Shown: positions 25,801-34,930, numbered from the stretch's first letter. The stretch is 64,000 nucleotides of DNA from Flavobacteriales bacterium (GCA_016699575.1 CP064979.1:3906001-3970000), one strand, 5' to 3'. Notes: a model not told the origin generated them from the letters alone. Program-made: numbers and translations.

Positions 25801-27237
25801 ATGCGCACAACCATCGCCCTTGCCCTGCTCCTTTCCACAGCAACGCAGGCCCAGCACAATTGGCAGTGGGACATCTGTCCGGACTTCACGGTAACGGACA
25901 TCAACGGCAACAGCCACAACCTCTACAGCTACCTGGACCAGGGCTACACGGTCTATCTCGACATCGCCGCGACATGGTGCATCACGTGCTGGGAGATCCA
26001 CACCAGCGAAACCCTCGACAGCCTCTACCTGCTCTATGGTCCTGGAACGCCGGAGAACAAGGTGATGGTGCTACTGATCGAATCGGATGCGAACACGGGG
26101 TTGAACGAATTGCAGGGCATCAGCGGTGCCACCCAAGGCGATTGGATTACCGGCACGCCCTACCCCATCATCGACGATGCCTCGGTGATCTCCCTGCTGC
26201 AATGCCCCGGCTATGGGCACGTGCATGCCATCTGCCCGAACAGGCAGGTGATCGGCGGCTGGCAGTACACCACCGCCCAGATGTGGCAGGATGCACAGTA
26301 CTGCGCGATGTACACGGCCACCACACAGAACGATGCCACCTTGAGCTACATCCCCGACCATGGGATCTGCGATGGTTCGGCGCCACAGATCAACATCCGC
26401 CTGCAGAACACCGGCACCAATACCCTCTCCTCCGCCGCTATTGAGACAACGGTCCACTACCACCAGGACCAAACGAACGCCACCGCCGTGGACACCTTTT
26501 TCTGGAGCGGTGCCCTTGCCACCTACGCCTATGAGGAACTCACCGTTGCCCAGGTGCCAGTGGATATCGGCCTGCACACGGCCGGCATCCGGCTCTTGGA
26601 CCCCGATGACAAACCCCAGAACGATCTGATCCACCAAGGCTTGAGTTCCAGCGCCGTAGCGCCGGGCACCACTGTGAACATGGAGTTCCTTACCGACAAC
26701 GACGCCGAGCAGACGTTCTGGTCGCTGCGCCGGTTCCCCGATGCGATGGTCATTGACGAAGTAGCGCTGGGTGCCTACGCCGACAACACCACCTACCAAT
26801 ACACCTGGCAGTTGGACAACAACACCTGCCACTACCTGCTGTTGCAGGACATGGGCGGCAATGGCCTCGCTGACCCAGCGTATGTGAAGCTCTCCGTGAA
26901 CGGCACCGTCTTCGCCGATATCCAGGACTTCCTCTTCAACGCGGACCAGATCGAATTCCTGACCGATGTGCAAGCCGGTGTGGGCGAGGCCCCGCCGCCA
27001 ACCACCTTGTTGCTCGCCCCGAACCCGATGGACGAGCAGACCGTGCTCGACCTGTCCGGCATGGAAGGGCGGCTGCTACTGCGCTTGATGGATGCAGCAG
27101 GACGCTTGGTGCGCAAGGAGACCTTGATGGCTGGAAGCACTGTGGTGCTGGCACGTAACGGACTTGCTGCCGGGTGTTACACCGTGCTGGTATCCGGTGG
27201 CGGGAGCGCTGGGCGCGCGCAGGTGGTGATGCGGTGA
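25801..27237 (+). CDS. T9SS-secreted thioredoxin-like protein
   Basis: A 478-aa protein: signal peptide (TIALALLLSTATQAQ), a TlpA/redoxin-like domain (about 25-175) with the redox pair WCITC near 59-63, a middle beta-rich region, and a C-terminal T9SS sorting domain starting at LLLAPNPMDEQTVLDL. It would be an extracellular or surface protein with a thioredoxin fold. It lies inside the segment inverted between the two IS copies and is intact. Confidence 0.82.
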   Translation: MRTTIALALLLSTATQAQHNWQWDICPDFTVTDINGNSHNLYSYLDQGYTVYLDIAATWCITCWEIHTSETLDSLYLLYGPGTPENKVMVLLIESDANTGLNELQGISGATQGDWITGTPYPIIDDASVISLLQCPGYGHVHAICPNRQVIGGWQYTTAQMWQDAQYCAMYTATTQNDATLSYIPDHGICDGSAPQINIRLQNTGTNTLSSAAIETTVHYHQDQTNATAVDTFFWSGALATYAYEELTVAQVPVDIGLHTAGIRLLDPDDKPQNDLIHQGLSSSAVAPGTTVNMEFLTDNDAEQTFWSLRRFPDAMVIDEVALGAYADNTTYQYTWQLDNNTCHYLLLQDMGGNGLADPAYVKLSVNGTVFADIQDFLFNADQIEFLTDVQAGVGEAPPPTTLLLAPNPMDEQTVLDLSGMEGRLLLRLMDAAGRLVRKETLMAGSTVVLARNGLAAGCYTVLVSGGGSAGRAQVVMR

Positions 27238-27270
27238 GTATCGGAGAGGTGCTGAGGAAGAGTGCAGCAA

Positions 27271-27295
27271 CCCGTGGCACGGGACCACGGGCTTT
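27271..27295 (+). terminator. Hairpin terminator after the T9SS gene
   Basis: CCCGTGG and CCACGGG pair around a 7-nt loop, followed by CTTT. It lies 34 nt after the stop. Confidence 0.65.
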
Positions 27296-27324
27296 ACGCC
27301 CCCCGGAGCTGTGGCGGTGCTAGC

Positions 27325-27405
27325 TCACGCTTTGAAAGCTTCAGGAAAGTGTTTGCGTAGCTCTCTTAAAATCACCAAGGTTGCTGTGGCCTCAGAGCGC
27401 AAGCG
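27325..27405 (-). pseudogene. C-terminal remnant of a gene cut by IS copy 2
   Basis: On the minus strand the frame runs from the IS edge to a TGA at 27325-27327 and encodes 26 residues, RLRSEATATLVILRELRKHF onward, ending PEAFKA. It looks like an amphipathic helical C-terminus. The rest of the gene is not identifiable at the other IS edge, where the joined frame soon meets a stop. Its identity is unknown. Confidence 0.4.
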
Positions 27406-28792
27406 GAGACTGTTCAGTAAAGTGTGTCAGGCCGGAGTTGCGAACTTCAAACCCTGACCCATGGAAGACAAGACGGACAAGTTCGATTACGAAGCCTTCG
27501 AGAAGGAGGCCATGAAGCAATTGCTTCTGGGCAAGCCGCTCAGCGGCAGCGAAGGGGTGCTGACGCCCTTGGTAAAACGGCTGATGGAAGCCACCCTACG
27601 GGGAGAGCTGAGCGCGCATCTGGAAGAGGACACCGGCAAGGCCAACCGGCGCAACGGGCACGGCCGCAAGCGGGTGAAGACCGCACACGGGGAGGTGGAC
27701 ATCGCCACCCCGCGGGACCGGAACGGGACCTTCGACCCACTGCTGCTGCCTAAACGGGAACGGGTTCTGAACGCCGAGCTGGACCTGAAGATCATCAAGC
27801 TCTATGGACTGGGGATGAGCCAGCGCGACATCAGCGACCATGTGCGCGACCTCTACGGCATCGAAGTGAGCGAAGCCACCATCAGCGCGGTGACCGACCA
27901 GGTGGTCGCCGATGTGCAGGCATGGCGGCAGCGCCCCTTGGAAGCGCGTTACGCCATCGTATGGCTCGATGCCATCCATTTCAAGGTGAAGGAAGAGGGT
28001 CGCGTGGTGAACAAAGCCGTTTACACCGCCCTTGGCGTGGGCCCCGATGGCCACAAGGACCTGCTTGGCCTCTACGTTGGCCAGCACGAAGGCGCCAAGT
28101 TCTGGCTGAGCGTGCTGCACGACCTACGCCAGCGCGGGGTGGAGGACATGCTGATCGCGTGCATCGACAACCTCAGCGGCTTCTCCGAGGCCATCGCGCT
28201 GGTGTACCCGCAGAGCGACATCCAGCTGTGCATTGTGCATCAGGTGCGCAACACCTTGAAGTACGTGAGCTACAAGCACTACAAGGAAGTGGTCAAGGAC
28301 ATGCGGGCCATCTACCGGGCACCCAACGAGGAGCGTGCCCTGCAAGCACTGGAAGTGTTCAGCGACAAATGGGGCGAGCGCTATCCGCAAGCGGTGAACT
28401 CCTGGCGCATCAACTGGCCGCTTCTGGCCAGCCAATACCGGTACAGCGAGCGTATCCGGCGGCCGATCTACACCACCAACCCCATCGAGGGCTTCCATGC
28501 CCAGTTGCGCAAATACACCAAGACCAAGCGCGTCTTCGAGAACGACATGGCCCTGCTCAAACTGCTCTTCTTGGCCCAGCAGCGCATCGTGGAGAAGATG
28601 GCCGCAAAGCCCATCTTCGCCTGGCGTGAGATCGCAGCCGAGTTACGCTTGCTCTTCGGACCGCGCTTCGATCCACAACTGGCCAACACCGATCAACACG
28701 TTATCAGTCTCCCCCAGACCCCCTCGTTGAAAACCCAACTACATCAACAACATCAGTGATCAAGATCGTGACACACTTAATCTAACAGACCC
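27406..28792 (+). mobile_element. IS256-family insertion sequence, copy 2
   Basis: 1387 bp, same ends as copy 1 and opposite orientation. The left flank octamer CGCAAGCG and the outer flank of copy 1 (reverse complement CGCAACGG) match at 6 of 8 positions, perhaps a decayed second target duplication. Confidence 0.9.
27461..28759 (+). CDS. IS256-family transposase (copy 2)
   Basis: 432 aa, intact, with the same DDE residues as copy 1. Pro replaces Leu before IYTTNPIEG (base 28464). The ATG follows the left terminal repeat by about 30 bp. Confidence 0.95.
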   Translation: MEDKTDKFDYEAFEKEAMKQLLLGKPLSGSEGVLTPLVKRLMEATLRGELSAHLEEDTGKANRRNGHGRKRVKTAHGEVDIATPRDRNGTFDPLLLPKRERVLNAELDLKIIKLYGLGMSQRDISDHVRDLYGIEVSEATISAVTDQVVADVQAWRQRPLEARYAIVWLDAIHFKVKEEGRVVNKAVYTALGVGPDGHKDLLGLYVGQHEGAKFWLSVLHDLRQRGVEDMLIACIDNLSGFSEAIALVYPQSDIQLCIVHQVRNTLKYVSYKHYKEVVKDMRAIYRAPNEERALQALEVFSDKWGERYPQAVNSWRINWPLLASQYRYSERIRRPIYTTNPIEGFHAQLRKYTKTKRVFENDMALLKLLFLAQQRIVEKMAAKPIFAWREIAAELRLLFGPRFDPQLANTDQHVISLPQTPSLKTQLHQQHQ

Positions 28793-28800
28793 CCAGTGCA
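28793..28800 (+). repeat. Target-site duplication, outer copy (CCAGTGCA)
   Basis: It follows the 3' end of IS copy 2 and is the exact reverse complement of 25357-25364. The 8-bp length agrees with IS256-family duplications. Confidence 0.85.
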
Positions 28801-29683
28801 TCGTGCTCTGCAAGCCCTGCCGTCGTTAGACCATTATCTCAGCCGGTTGAGCGCACTTCGCGAACGAGACCTGTCGGAAGCTACCACCGCGGAGATCAAG
28901 CAAGCATTTTTCGATGCTGTCGTCATTTGTCCGTTCGTAGCGGCCCGCATCAAGTCGAGTGACATTGGCCGTGCTTTCTACCGTGCCCGGAAGAACCCCG
29001 GCAATCCGGACGACCCTTCGCAATACAGCTACCCGAACCCCGACCAAACCAAAGTGCATCGCCTTCGTGCAAACCTCGAAGACCGACCGGTGTTCTACGG
29101 GTCGGATCTGCCCTTCACTGCCTTCTTGGAAGTTCGACCTGGTCCAGGGGACGAAGTGTTCCTCAGCGAGTGGTCGTTGCATTGCACCCGCCAGATTCTC
29201 CAACTCGGATTTCTGCCTGGCAATATGCCCTCGCACAACCCGTGGTTTAGATATGCTGTCAACCAGCATCTGGCCGTTGCACGACACACGGAATCATTGG
29301 GGGCTTACGGCGGCCACATTGAAAATCTGTACCAGTATGTAGCCCACCTGTTTGCTGAGGAGGAATCACCATATCCTCTCTCTTCCATGCTAGCCGATAG
29401 CTCCCTCTACGGTGATGACGTCGACTGCATCGTGTACCCGAGCCAGGGAATGCGCAGCGAACAATGCAACATCGCTGTCCATCCAAGAGTCATCGATGCA
29501 TTCGGGGAGCTACAGCGAGTAGCACGTTTGGAGGTTGTTCGTGTGGAACAGACGTATCGCTACAAGCTCCACCAAGTGGGGTATCCTCGGAACGGAAAAA
29601 TCCAATGGGAAGCCCCGACCCGGGCGAATACCAACTGGAACGGGATTAAGCTGCTTCCCTTCGACCAGCGCGGAGAGATGTAA
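28796..29683 (+). pseudogene. RES-domain protein, main part, cut off from its start by IS256
   Basis: The frame begins at a GTG inside the target duplication and encodes 295 residues. Residues 60-130 show RES features: an AFYRAR arginine pair, KVHRLRAN, PVFYGSDLPFTAFLEV. RES proteins are NAD-degrading toxins, usually next to an Xre-type antitoxin; none is seen here. The true ATG and 13 codons lie at 25357-25397. The remnant could be expressed from the GTG only if the IS supplies a promoter. Confidence 0.7.
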
Positions 29684-29744
29684 CAAGTGATTCCCCTAGC
29701 AGCAGCTCGCGTGAAGCGACAAGCTCGCGGAACGCACTTGGGCC

Positions 29745-29767
29745 AACGCTCGGCTGTGCCGAGCGTT
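29745..29767 (+). terminator. Hairpin after the RES gene
   Basis: AACGCTCGGC and GCCGAGCGTT form a 10-bp stem with a TGT loop, followed by CTTC, about 60 nt after the stop. The rest of 29684-29881 has no gene. Confidence 0.6.
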
Positions 29768-29881
29768 CTTCGGTCGCGCGCCTTGGGTCTCGCACCGCCT
29801 CGGGTTCAGAGCAACGCACGCGCTTGGGTCGGCCTGTGTGTGGGCTGGCCTTGCACGTGCCGAGTGCAGCCCACTGAACAA

Positions 29882-30478
29882 CTAGGCCTTCCTCGGGACC
29901 TGGTTCGCCCGCAAGTTCTTCGCCGCCATCTCCACCGTCGTCGCGATCCGCTTTTTCCGGGTCTCCTCGGTCTTGGCGCTCGTCACCCAATGCAGGATGA
30001 TCTTCTTGGCGCTGGGCGGGAAGACGTTGAAGTGCTTCTGCGCGGTCTTGCTGCGGGCAAGGGCCTTGGCCAGGTCGGCGGGCATTTCCATCCGGTCAAT
30101 GCTGGTGAGCGTATGCCATGAGCCATCGGCCTTGGCCGCTTCCACCTTCGCAAGGCCGGCGGGGGTCATGAGCTTTTGCGCCACCAGCCGTTCCACGTGC
30201 GCCTTGTTGATGGCGCTCCATACGCTGCCCGGCTTGCGCGGGCTCAGGTAGTGCATGGTGCGGTCGGCATCCAGCTTGCGCGGCGTGCTGTCGATCCACC
30301 CGAAGCAGAGCGCCTCCTGCACCTTGTCCTCGAAGCTGAGGTACTTGTCAGCGACGTGCTTCTTGTAGGTGATGAGCCAGATGCCTTCGGGGCGCTTGTG
30401 ATGCTTCTTCAGCCACGCGCGCCACTCGGCGCGGCTGTGCACCTGCACCTGTTCCAGGGTGTCGAGCTTGCTCGCCAT
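29882..30478 (-). CDS. YdeI/OmpD-associated family protein
   Basis: A 198-aa protein with the family landmarks: EGIWLITYKKH, YLSFEDKVQEALCFGWIDST, SPRKPGSVWSAINKAHVERL and the C-terminal FPPSAKKIILHWVTSAKTEE block. The biochemical role is unknown. Its ATG touches the stop of the DUF4412 gene (no gap), so the two form an operon. Confidence 0.85.
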   Translation of the reverse strand: MASKLDTLEQVQVHSRAEWRAWLKKHHKRPEGIWLITYKKHVADKYLSFEDKVQEALCFGWIDSTPRKLDADRTMHYLSPRKPGSVWSAINKAHVERLVAQKLMTPAGLAKVEAAKADGSWHTLTSIDRMEMPADLAKALARSKTAQKHFNVFPPSAKKIILHWVTSAKTEETRKKRIATTVEMAAKNLRANQVPRKA

Positions 30479-31228
30479 TCACATGCCGGGGATCACCACC
30501 ACCTCGTAGCCGTCCAAACTGAAGGTGGCCGCATCAACCGCAGTAGTGCTCAGCTCGTGCACGTTGCACACCACGCGCTCCTTGCCATCAGTCGATAGCC
30601 ACTCGTACTCCAGCGGGAAGCCGTTCAGCTTGCTGACTTCCGCGGCCACGTCGCGGTCGCCCATGTCCACGCTCTTCGCGATGTCCTTCATCGGCGAGGT
30701 GAGCTTCATGGCCACCCAACCCGTCCAGGTGCCCTTGGTGCTGGTGCCGATCACCTTGGTGCACAGGTGCCCGTCGATGGTCTTGGTCTCCCGCGTCACG
30801 GTCACTTTCACTTCCGGGTTGGGGGCATCCTGCGCTTGACCGGTCATCACCATCTTCTTCTTCTTGCTCTTCATGGCCATGCGTTTGCCACTGGCGTCGG
30901 CCATCAGCATGTATTGCCACTTGCCCTTGTGGTCGGTGAGCAGCTTCATGCCTTCGCTGGGCTGACCGGGCAGGGCCATCTGCACCATGCTCATCTCCGG
31001 GCTGCTCCAGTAGCGCATGTTCATGGGGCTGTCCTTCTTCTCGGCGCCGTTCTCGAACAGGTGCGTCTCCATGCGGAAGCTGCCGGTGAACGCGTTGGGC
31101 ACGAAGGGGTCGTTATCGTCCTCCATGCGCATGTTCAACCCTTGCTGCTGCAGGATGGCGTTCATGTCCACCTGGGCGTGCAGGGCATTGGCCAACAGGA
31201 CGAAGCCGAGGGCAGGAAGCGTTTTCAT
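30479..31228 (-). CDS. DUF4412-type secreted protein
   Basis: A 249-aa protein with a signal peptide (MKTLPALGFVLLANALHAQ) and a beta-rich body containing KMVMTGQAQDAP, IDGHLCTKVIGTSTKGTWTGWVA, as in DUF4412 proteins of Bacteroidota. Periplasmic or surface; function unknown. The ATG at 31228 is set by the signal peptide and a TTACTTTG box 17 nt upstream. Confidence 0.72.
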   Translation of the reverse strand: MKTLPALGFVLLANALHAQVDMNAILQQQGLNMRMEDDNDPFVPNAFTGSFRMETHLFENGAEKKDSPMNMRYWSSPEMSMVQMALPGQPSEGMKLLTDHKGKWQYMLMADASGKRMAMKSKKKKMVMTGQAQDAPNPEVKVTVTRETKTIDGHLCTKVIGTSTKGTWTGWVAMKLTSPMKDIAKSVDMGDRDVAAEVSKLNGFPLEYEWLSTDGKERVVCNVHELSTTAVDAATFSLDGYEVVVIPGM

Positions 31229-31245
31229 GGGCGGAGTTCTGTGCC

Positions 31246-31253
31246 CAAAGTAA
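31246..31253 (-). promoter_or_regulatory. -7-like box TTACTTTG
   Basis: Minus strand, 17 nt before the ATG of the DUF4412 gene. One position deviates from TAnnTTTG. Confidence 0.4.
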
Positions 31254-31307
31254 CGGAGGCGAGGGCCCCTTGAGCGTGCAATCCCGTGGGCTGCCCAACA
31301 CAAAGGT

Positions 31308-31385
31308 CACACGGAGGCACGGAGACACGGAGGATCCTGAACGACAGCATGGCAGGGGCGCTCCGTGTCTCCGTGCCTCCGTGTG
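31308..31385. repeat. Long inverted repeat with 25-bp perfect arms
   Basis: The arms 31308-31332 and 31361-31385 are exact reverse complements; the loop is 28 nt. The arms are themselves tandems of 'cacggagg/cacggaga'. A related sequence lies at 9713-9737. It sits between divergent and convergent transcripts and holds no gene; it may be a MITE-like or REP-like unit. Confidence 0.85.
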
Positions 31386-31475
31386 CGATACCAGCCTCCA
31401 TGGTGTGCAGCGTTACCGATGGACCCTCGGCCAACTGACCGTTGTGTCTATCACGCGAATAAAAGCCCGAGGGTC

Positions 31476-31922
31476 TTACTCCGCCTTGTACAACAACACC
31501 ACCACCGCATTCTGCTCATCCATCAACCGCAAGGCCAGCCGCTCGTTCGTGAGCGTATCCACCGCGAAGCGCTGCACGCCTCCGGCACTGCTGTCCATCA
31601 GGTGCAGCTCGCTGGCCGTCTCCATTTTCCAAGCGCCTTGTGTCTGCGCGCCAGGACCGGTCATGGTGTACGTGCCATCGTCCTTCAAGTGCATGCGGAT
31701 GCCGGCATCCTTCGGGAAATCGGGGTCCAGACTGCCATTGAAGGAAATGCCCGTGGCGAGCCAGGGGCGGGCGATGGGAGCGGAGGGTGCGCTTTCCGCA
31801 GCGACCACTTCGGATGTTCCAATCGTTGGAACCGCCGGGGCTTGAGACGTCGGAGACTTGTTCTCGTTCGCACAGCCAAGAAGGCTCAGGACGATGAGGA
31901 TAAGTGGCACCGTCGTTTTCAT
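31476..31922 (-). CDS. Small lipoprotein of unknown function
   Basis: 148 aa with a lipoprotein signal (LILIVLSLLGC, Cys17), a low-complexity Ala/Pro linker (about 20-50) and a compact beta-type domain (DGTYTMTGPGAQTQGAWKM, ELHLMDSSAGGV). It follows the LolD-like ATPase gene after 6 nt and is probably cotranscribed. Confidence 0.75.
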   Translation of the reverse strand: MKTTVPLILIVLSLLGCANENKSPTSQAPAVPTIGTSEVVAAESAPSAPIARPWLATGISFNGSLDPDFPKDAGIRMHLKDDGTYTMTGPGAQTQGAWKMETASELHLMDSSAGGVQRFAVDTLTNERLALRLMDEQNAVVVLLYKAE

Positions 31923-31928
31923 GCATGC

Positions 31929-32576
<648 letters not shown>

Positions 32577-32656
32577 GCTGTGCAAAGAAGGCGAATCGAC
32601 CCGTGCAAAGTGTTCAAAGCCATCACCTTACTTCGCCGCCCGAAACGAACGGACCG

Positions 32657-33847
32657 ATGAACCTTCACGAGTACCAAGGCAAGAGCATCCTTCAGAAATA
32701 CGGTGTCGCCATCCAGCGTGGTCTGGTGGCCTACAACGCCGACGAGGCCGTGGACCAGGCCAAGCGCTTGAGCCAGGAGACCGGTACCAAGTGGTGGGTG
32801 GTGAAGGCGCAGATCCACGCCGGTGGCCGTGGCAAGGGCGGTGGCGTGAAGCTGGCCAAGAGCATCGATGAGGTGCGCGAGAGGAGCGAGGCCATCATCG
32901 GCATGATGCTGAAGAGCCCGCAGACGCCCCCGCAGGGCAAGAAGGTGCACAAGGTGCTCATCGCCGAGGATGTGTACTACCCCGGCCCCAGCGAAACGAA
33001 GGAGTACTACATGAGCGTGCTGTTGGACCGCGCTAGCGGCCGCAACGTGATCGTGTACAGCACCGAGGGCGGCATGGACATCGAGGAGGTGGCCGAGCAC
33101 CATCCCGAGAAGATCCTGAAGGAGTTCGTGGACCCGCGCGTGGGCCTGCGTCCCTTCCAGTGCAACAAGATCGCGACGGCCTTGGGCGTTACCGGCCCGG
33201 CCAAGAAGGCCATGAGCAAGTTCGTGGCCGACCTCTACAAGGCCTACGAAGGCTGCGATGCGGCCATGTTCGAGATCAACCCCGTGCTGAAGACCAGCGA
33301 CGACAAGGTGATCGCCGTGGACGCCAAGGTGCGCCTCGATGGCAATGCCCTCTACCGTCACCCGGACTACGCCGAAATGCGCGACAAGACCGAGGAGGAT
33401 CCCATTGAAGTGGAAGCCGGCGAAGCGGGCCTCAACTACGTGAAACTCGACGGCAACGTGGGTTGCATGGTGAACGGCGCTGGCCTGGCCATGGCAACAA
33501 TGGACATCATCAAGCTGAGCGGTGGCGAGCCGGCCAACTTCCTCGATGTGGGCGGCACGGCCGATGCAGCGCGCGTGGAGAAGGGCTTCCGCATCATCCT
33601 GAAGGACCCCAGCGTGAAGGCCATCCTGGTGAACATCTTCGGCGGCATCGTGCGCTGCGACCGCGTAGCGCAGGGCGTGGTGGACGCCTACAAGAACATC
33701 GGCGACATCAAGGTGCCCATCATCGTGCGTCTGCAAGGCACTAACGCCAAGGAGGCCAAGGACCTCATCGACAAGAGCGGCCTGAAGGTGCTCAGCGCGG
33801 TGGCCTTGCAGGAGGCAGCGGACCGGGTGAAGGAGGTGTTGAAGTGA
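32657..33847 (+). CDS. sucC: Succinyl-CoA synthetase (ADP-forming) beta subunit
   Basis: A 396-aa TCA-cycle enzyme subunit. MNLHEYQGKSILQKYGV start, ATP-grasp domain with WVVKAQIHAGGRGKGGGVKL, and a C-terminal CoA-ligase domain with GNVGCMVNGAGLAMATMDI and VNIFGGIVRCD. Full length. A TTACTTCG element lies 21 nt upstream of the ATG. sucD is not adjacent; the next gene is convergent and 5 nt away. Confidence 0.96.
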   Translation: MNLHEYQGKSILQKYGVAIQRGLVAYNADEAVDQAKRLSQETGTKWWVVKAQIHAGGRGKGGGVKLAKSIDEVRERSEAIIGMMLKSPQTPPQGKKVHKVLIAEDVYYPGPSETKEYYMSVLLDRASGRNVIVYSTEGGMDIEEVAEHHPEKILKEFVDPRVGLRPFQCNKIATALGVTGPAKKAMSKFVADLYKAYEGCDAAMFEINPVLKTSDDKVIAVDAKVRLDGNALYRHPDYAEMRDKTEEDPIEVEAGEAGLNYVKLDGNVGCMVNGAGLAMATMDIIKLSGGEPANFLDVGGTADAARVEKGFRIILKDPSVKAILVNIFGGIVRCDRVAQGVVDAYKNIGDIKVPIIVRLQGTNAKEAKDLIDKSGLKVLSAVALQEAADRVKEVLK

Positions 33848-33852
33848 TCATC

Positions 33853-34362
33853 TCATTTTCTGATCGGTACTTCCTTCTCGTAAGCTCTCCGTGCTTTACC
33901 TCTGAAGTACACCTCTCCGCAATACGTGTAGCCCTGCTTGTCCAAGATGCGCAGCATGGGCGCATTGTCGAAGTTGGTGTCCACCTTGATGCTCGGCACG
34001 CCGCGTTCACGGCATAGATCCTCCACCATGCGGAAGAACGCCGTGGCAATGCCCTTGCCCTTGGCTTGTGGCGAAACGGCTATGCGGTGCAGCACCGCAT
34101 ACGGTCCGTTGGTGAGCCAACGCCCTTCAATGGTTTCGTACGCGGGTTCGGGTTCGAAGAGAATCGCCGCGTAGAGCAGCAGTTCGCCGTTCTCTTCCAG
34201 CACGTAGGCCGCGCCGCGGTCCAGGTCGCTTTGCACGGTGTCCGGGTTGGGGTAACCGTCCTGCCATTGGGTGCTACCGTCCAAGCGCCGCTGCTCGATG
34301 GCGTATTGCAGGATGGTCCAGACGGCGGAAAGCTCCGAGGCTTGTGCGGGGCGGAGGACCAT
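33853..34362 (-). CDS. GNAT family N-acetyltransferase
   Basis: A 169-aa protein with the acetyl-CoA motif VSPQAKGKGIATAFFRMVEDLC (about 96-117) and the closing motif LRILDKQGYTYCGEVYF. The acceptor is unknown. It starts 3 nt after the stop of the DUF2214 gene. Confidence 0.85.
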   Translation of the reverse strand: MVLRPAQASELSAVWTILQYAIEQRRLDGSTQWQDGYPNPDTVQSDLDRGAAYVLEENGELLLYAAILFEPEPAYETIEGRWLTNGPYAVLHRIAVSPQAKGKGIATAFFRMVEDLCRERGVPSIKVDTNFDNAPMLRILDKQGYTYCGEVYFRGKARRAYEKEVPIRK

Positions 34363-34365
34363 GGC

Positions 34366-34908
34366 TTAGGCGAAGATGGTGCGCAAAAGAAAACCATGTC
34401 CATGTGCCCATGTGTTCATGTGTCCATGCGACCATGAGCACATGGCCGCATGGACACATGAACTACACCCCCCCGCCAATGCCGCGGCCATCACCACCAT
34501 CAATATCAGCAGCGGCAGCTCGGCCACGGTGAGCCGGGCCAGCAGTGTTGTCTTCCCAAGGTCGATGAGACCACCTTGCTTGCGCGCGCGCCGACAACGG
34601 ATGAGCATGATCATCGGGTAGAGCTCCAGGAGGAACACGATGGTGAAGAGCGTCATCTTGCCAAGGAACCAGTGGCTGTCCAGGTAGTAGGCTGTGCCCT
34701 TCTCATAGCCACCGAAAGCCCGCACGAGACCGGTCACGAGCCAGATGATGACCGCAAAGCCGTACCAGTTGTCCGCAGCGAAAACGTCGGGTAGATCGGC
34801 AGTGGACTTCGTCCGTTTCAGCGCTCGCCAACGGCCATACACAGCAGCAATGCCGATGGCCAATGCGATGAGGTGCAGTACGGCCAGCCAGAAACGCAGG
34901 GTCATCAT
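34366..34908 (-). CDS. DUF2214-type membrane protein with repeat-derived C-terminus
   Basis: A 180-aa protein with four hydrophobic helices (LRFWLAVLHLIALAIGIAAVYG, NWYGFAVIIWLVTGLV, MTLFTIVFLLELYPMIM, ELPLLILMVVMAAALAG) as in DUF2214 proteins. The last about 32 residues (SSCVHAAMCSWSHGHMNTWA to the end) are encoded by a CATG-rich hairpin repeat at 34414-34463 and are unlike a family C-terminus. The natural stop was probably lost when the repeat entered. Confidence 0.72.
   Translation of the reverse strand: MMTLRFWLAVLHLIALAIGIAAVYGRWRALKRTKSTADLPDVFAADNWYGFAVIIWLVTGLVRAFGGYEKGTAYYLDSHWFLGKMTLFTIVFLLELYPMIMLIRCRRARKQGGLIDLGKTTLLARLTVAELPLLILMVVMAAALAGGCSSCVHAAMCSWSHGHMNTWAHGHGFLLRTIFA
34414..34463. 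repeat. CATG-rich hairpin repeat inside a gene 3' end
   Basis: Arms of 17 bp (34414-34430 and 34447-34463) are perfect complements, and the loop holds a further CCATG/CATGG stem, so almost the whole 50 bp folds on itself. Further 'ccatgtg' units continue to 34395. Confidence 0.85.
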
Positions 34909-34915
34909 TGCGCAC

Positions 34916-34923
34916 CGAAAGTA
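34916..34923 (-). promoter_or_regulatory. -7 box TACTTTCG for the DUF2214 gene
   Basis: Minus strand, 7 nt before the ATG at 34908. Confidence 0.55.
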
Positions 34924-34930
34924 GCGGCGC

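Noticed and set aside
25456..26001. Minus-strand open frame upstream of the displaced RES start, considered as its antitoxin
   Set aside because: Most of it is antisense to the T9SS gene, and its composition shows no helix-turn-helix or DUF2384-like pattern.
23950..27405. Second target duplication for the other IS256 insertion (CGCAACGG/CGCAAGCG)
   Set aside because: Only 6 of 8 bases match and the joined reading frame meets a stop, so I do not claim it as fact.
23970..28792. Composite transposon made of two IS256 copies
   Set aside because: The outer flanks share no target duplication, whereas the inner flank of copy 1 and the outer flank of copy 2 do. Two insertions plus an inversion fit better.
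29841..29873. Integron attC-like or attachment site in the TGGGCTG...CAGCCCA hairpin
   Set aside because: No integrase or core-site consensus is present; a single short imperfect hairpin is not enough.
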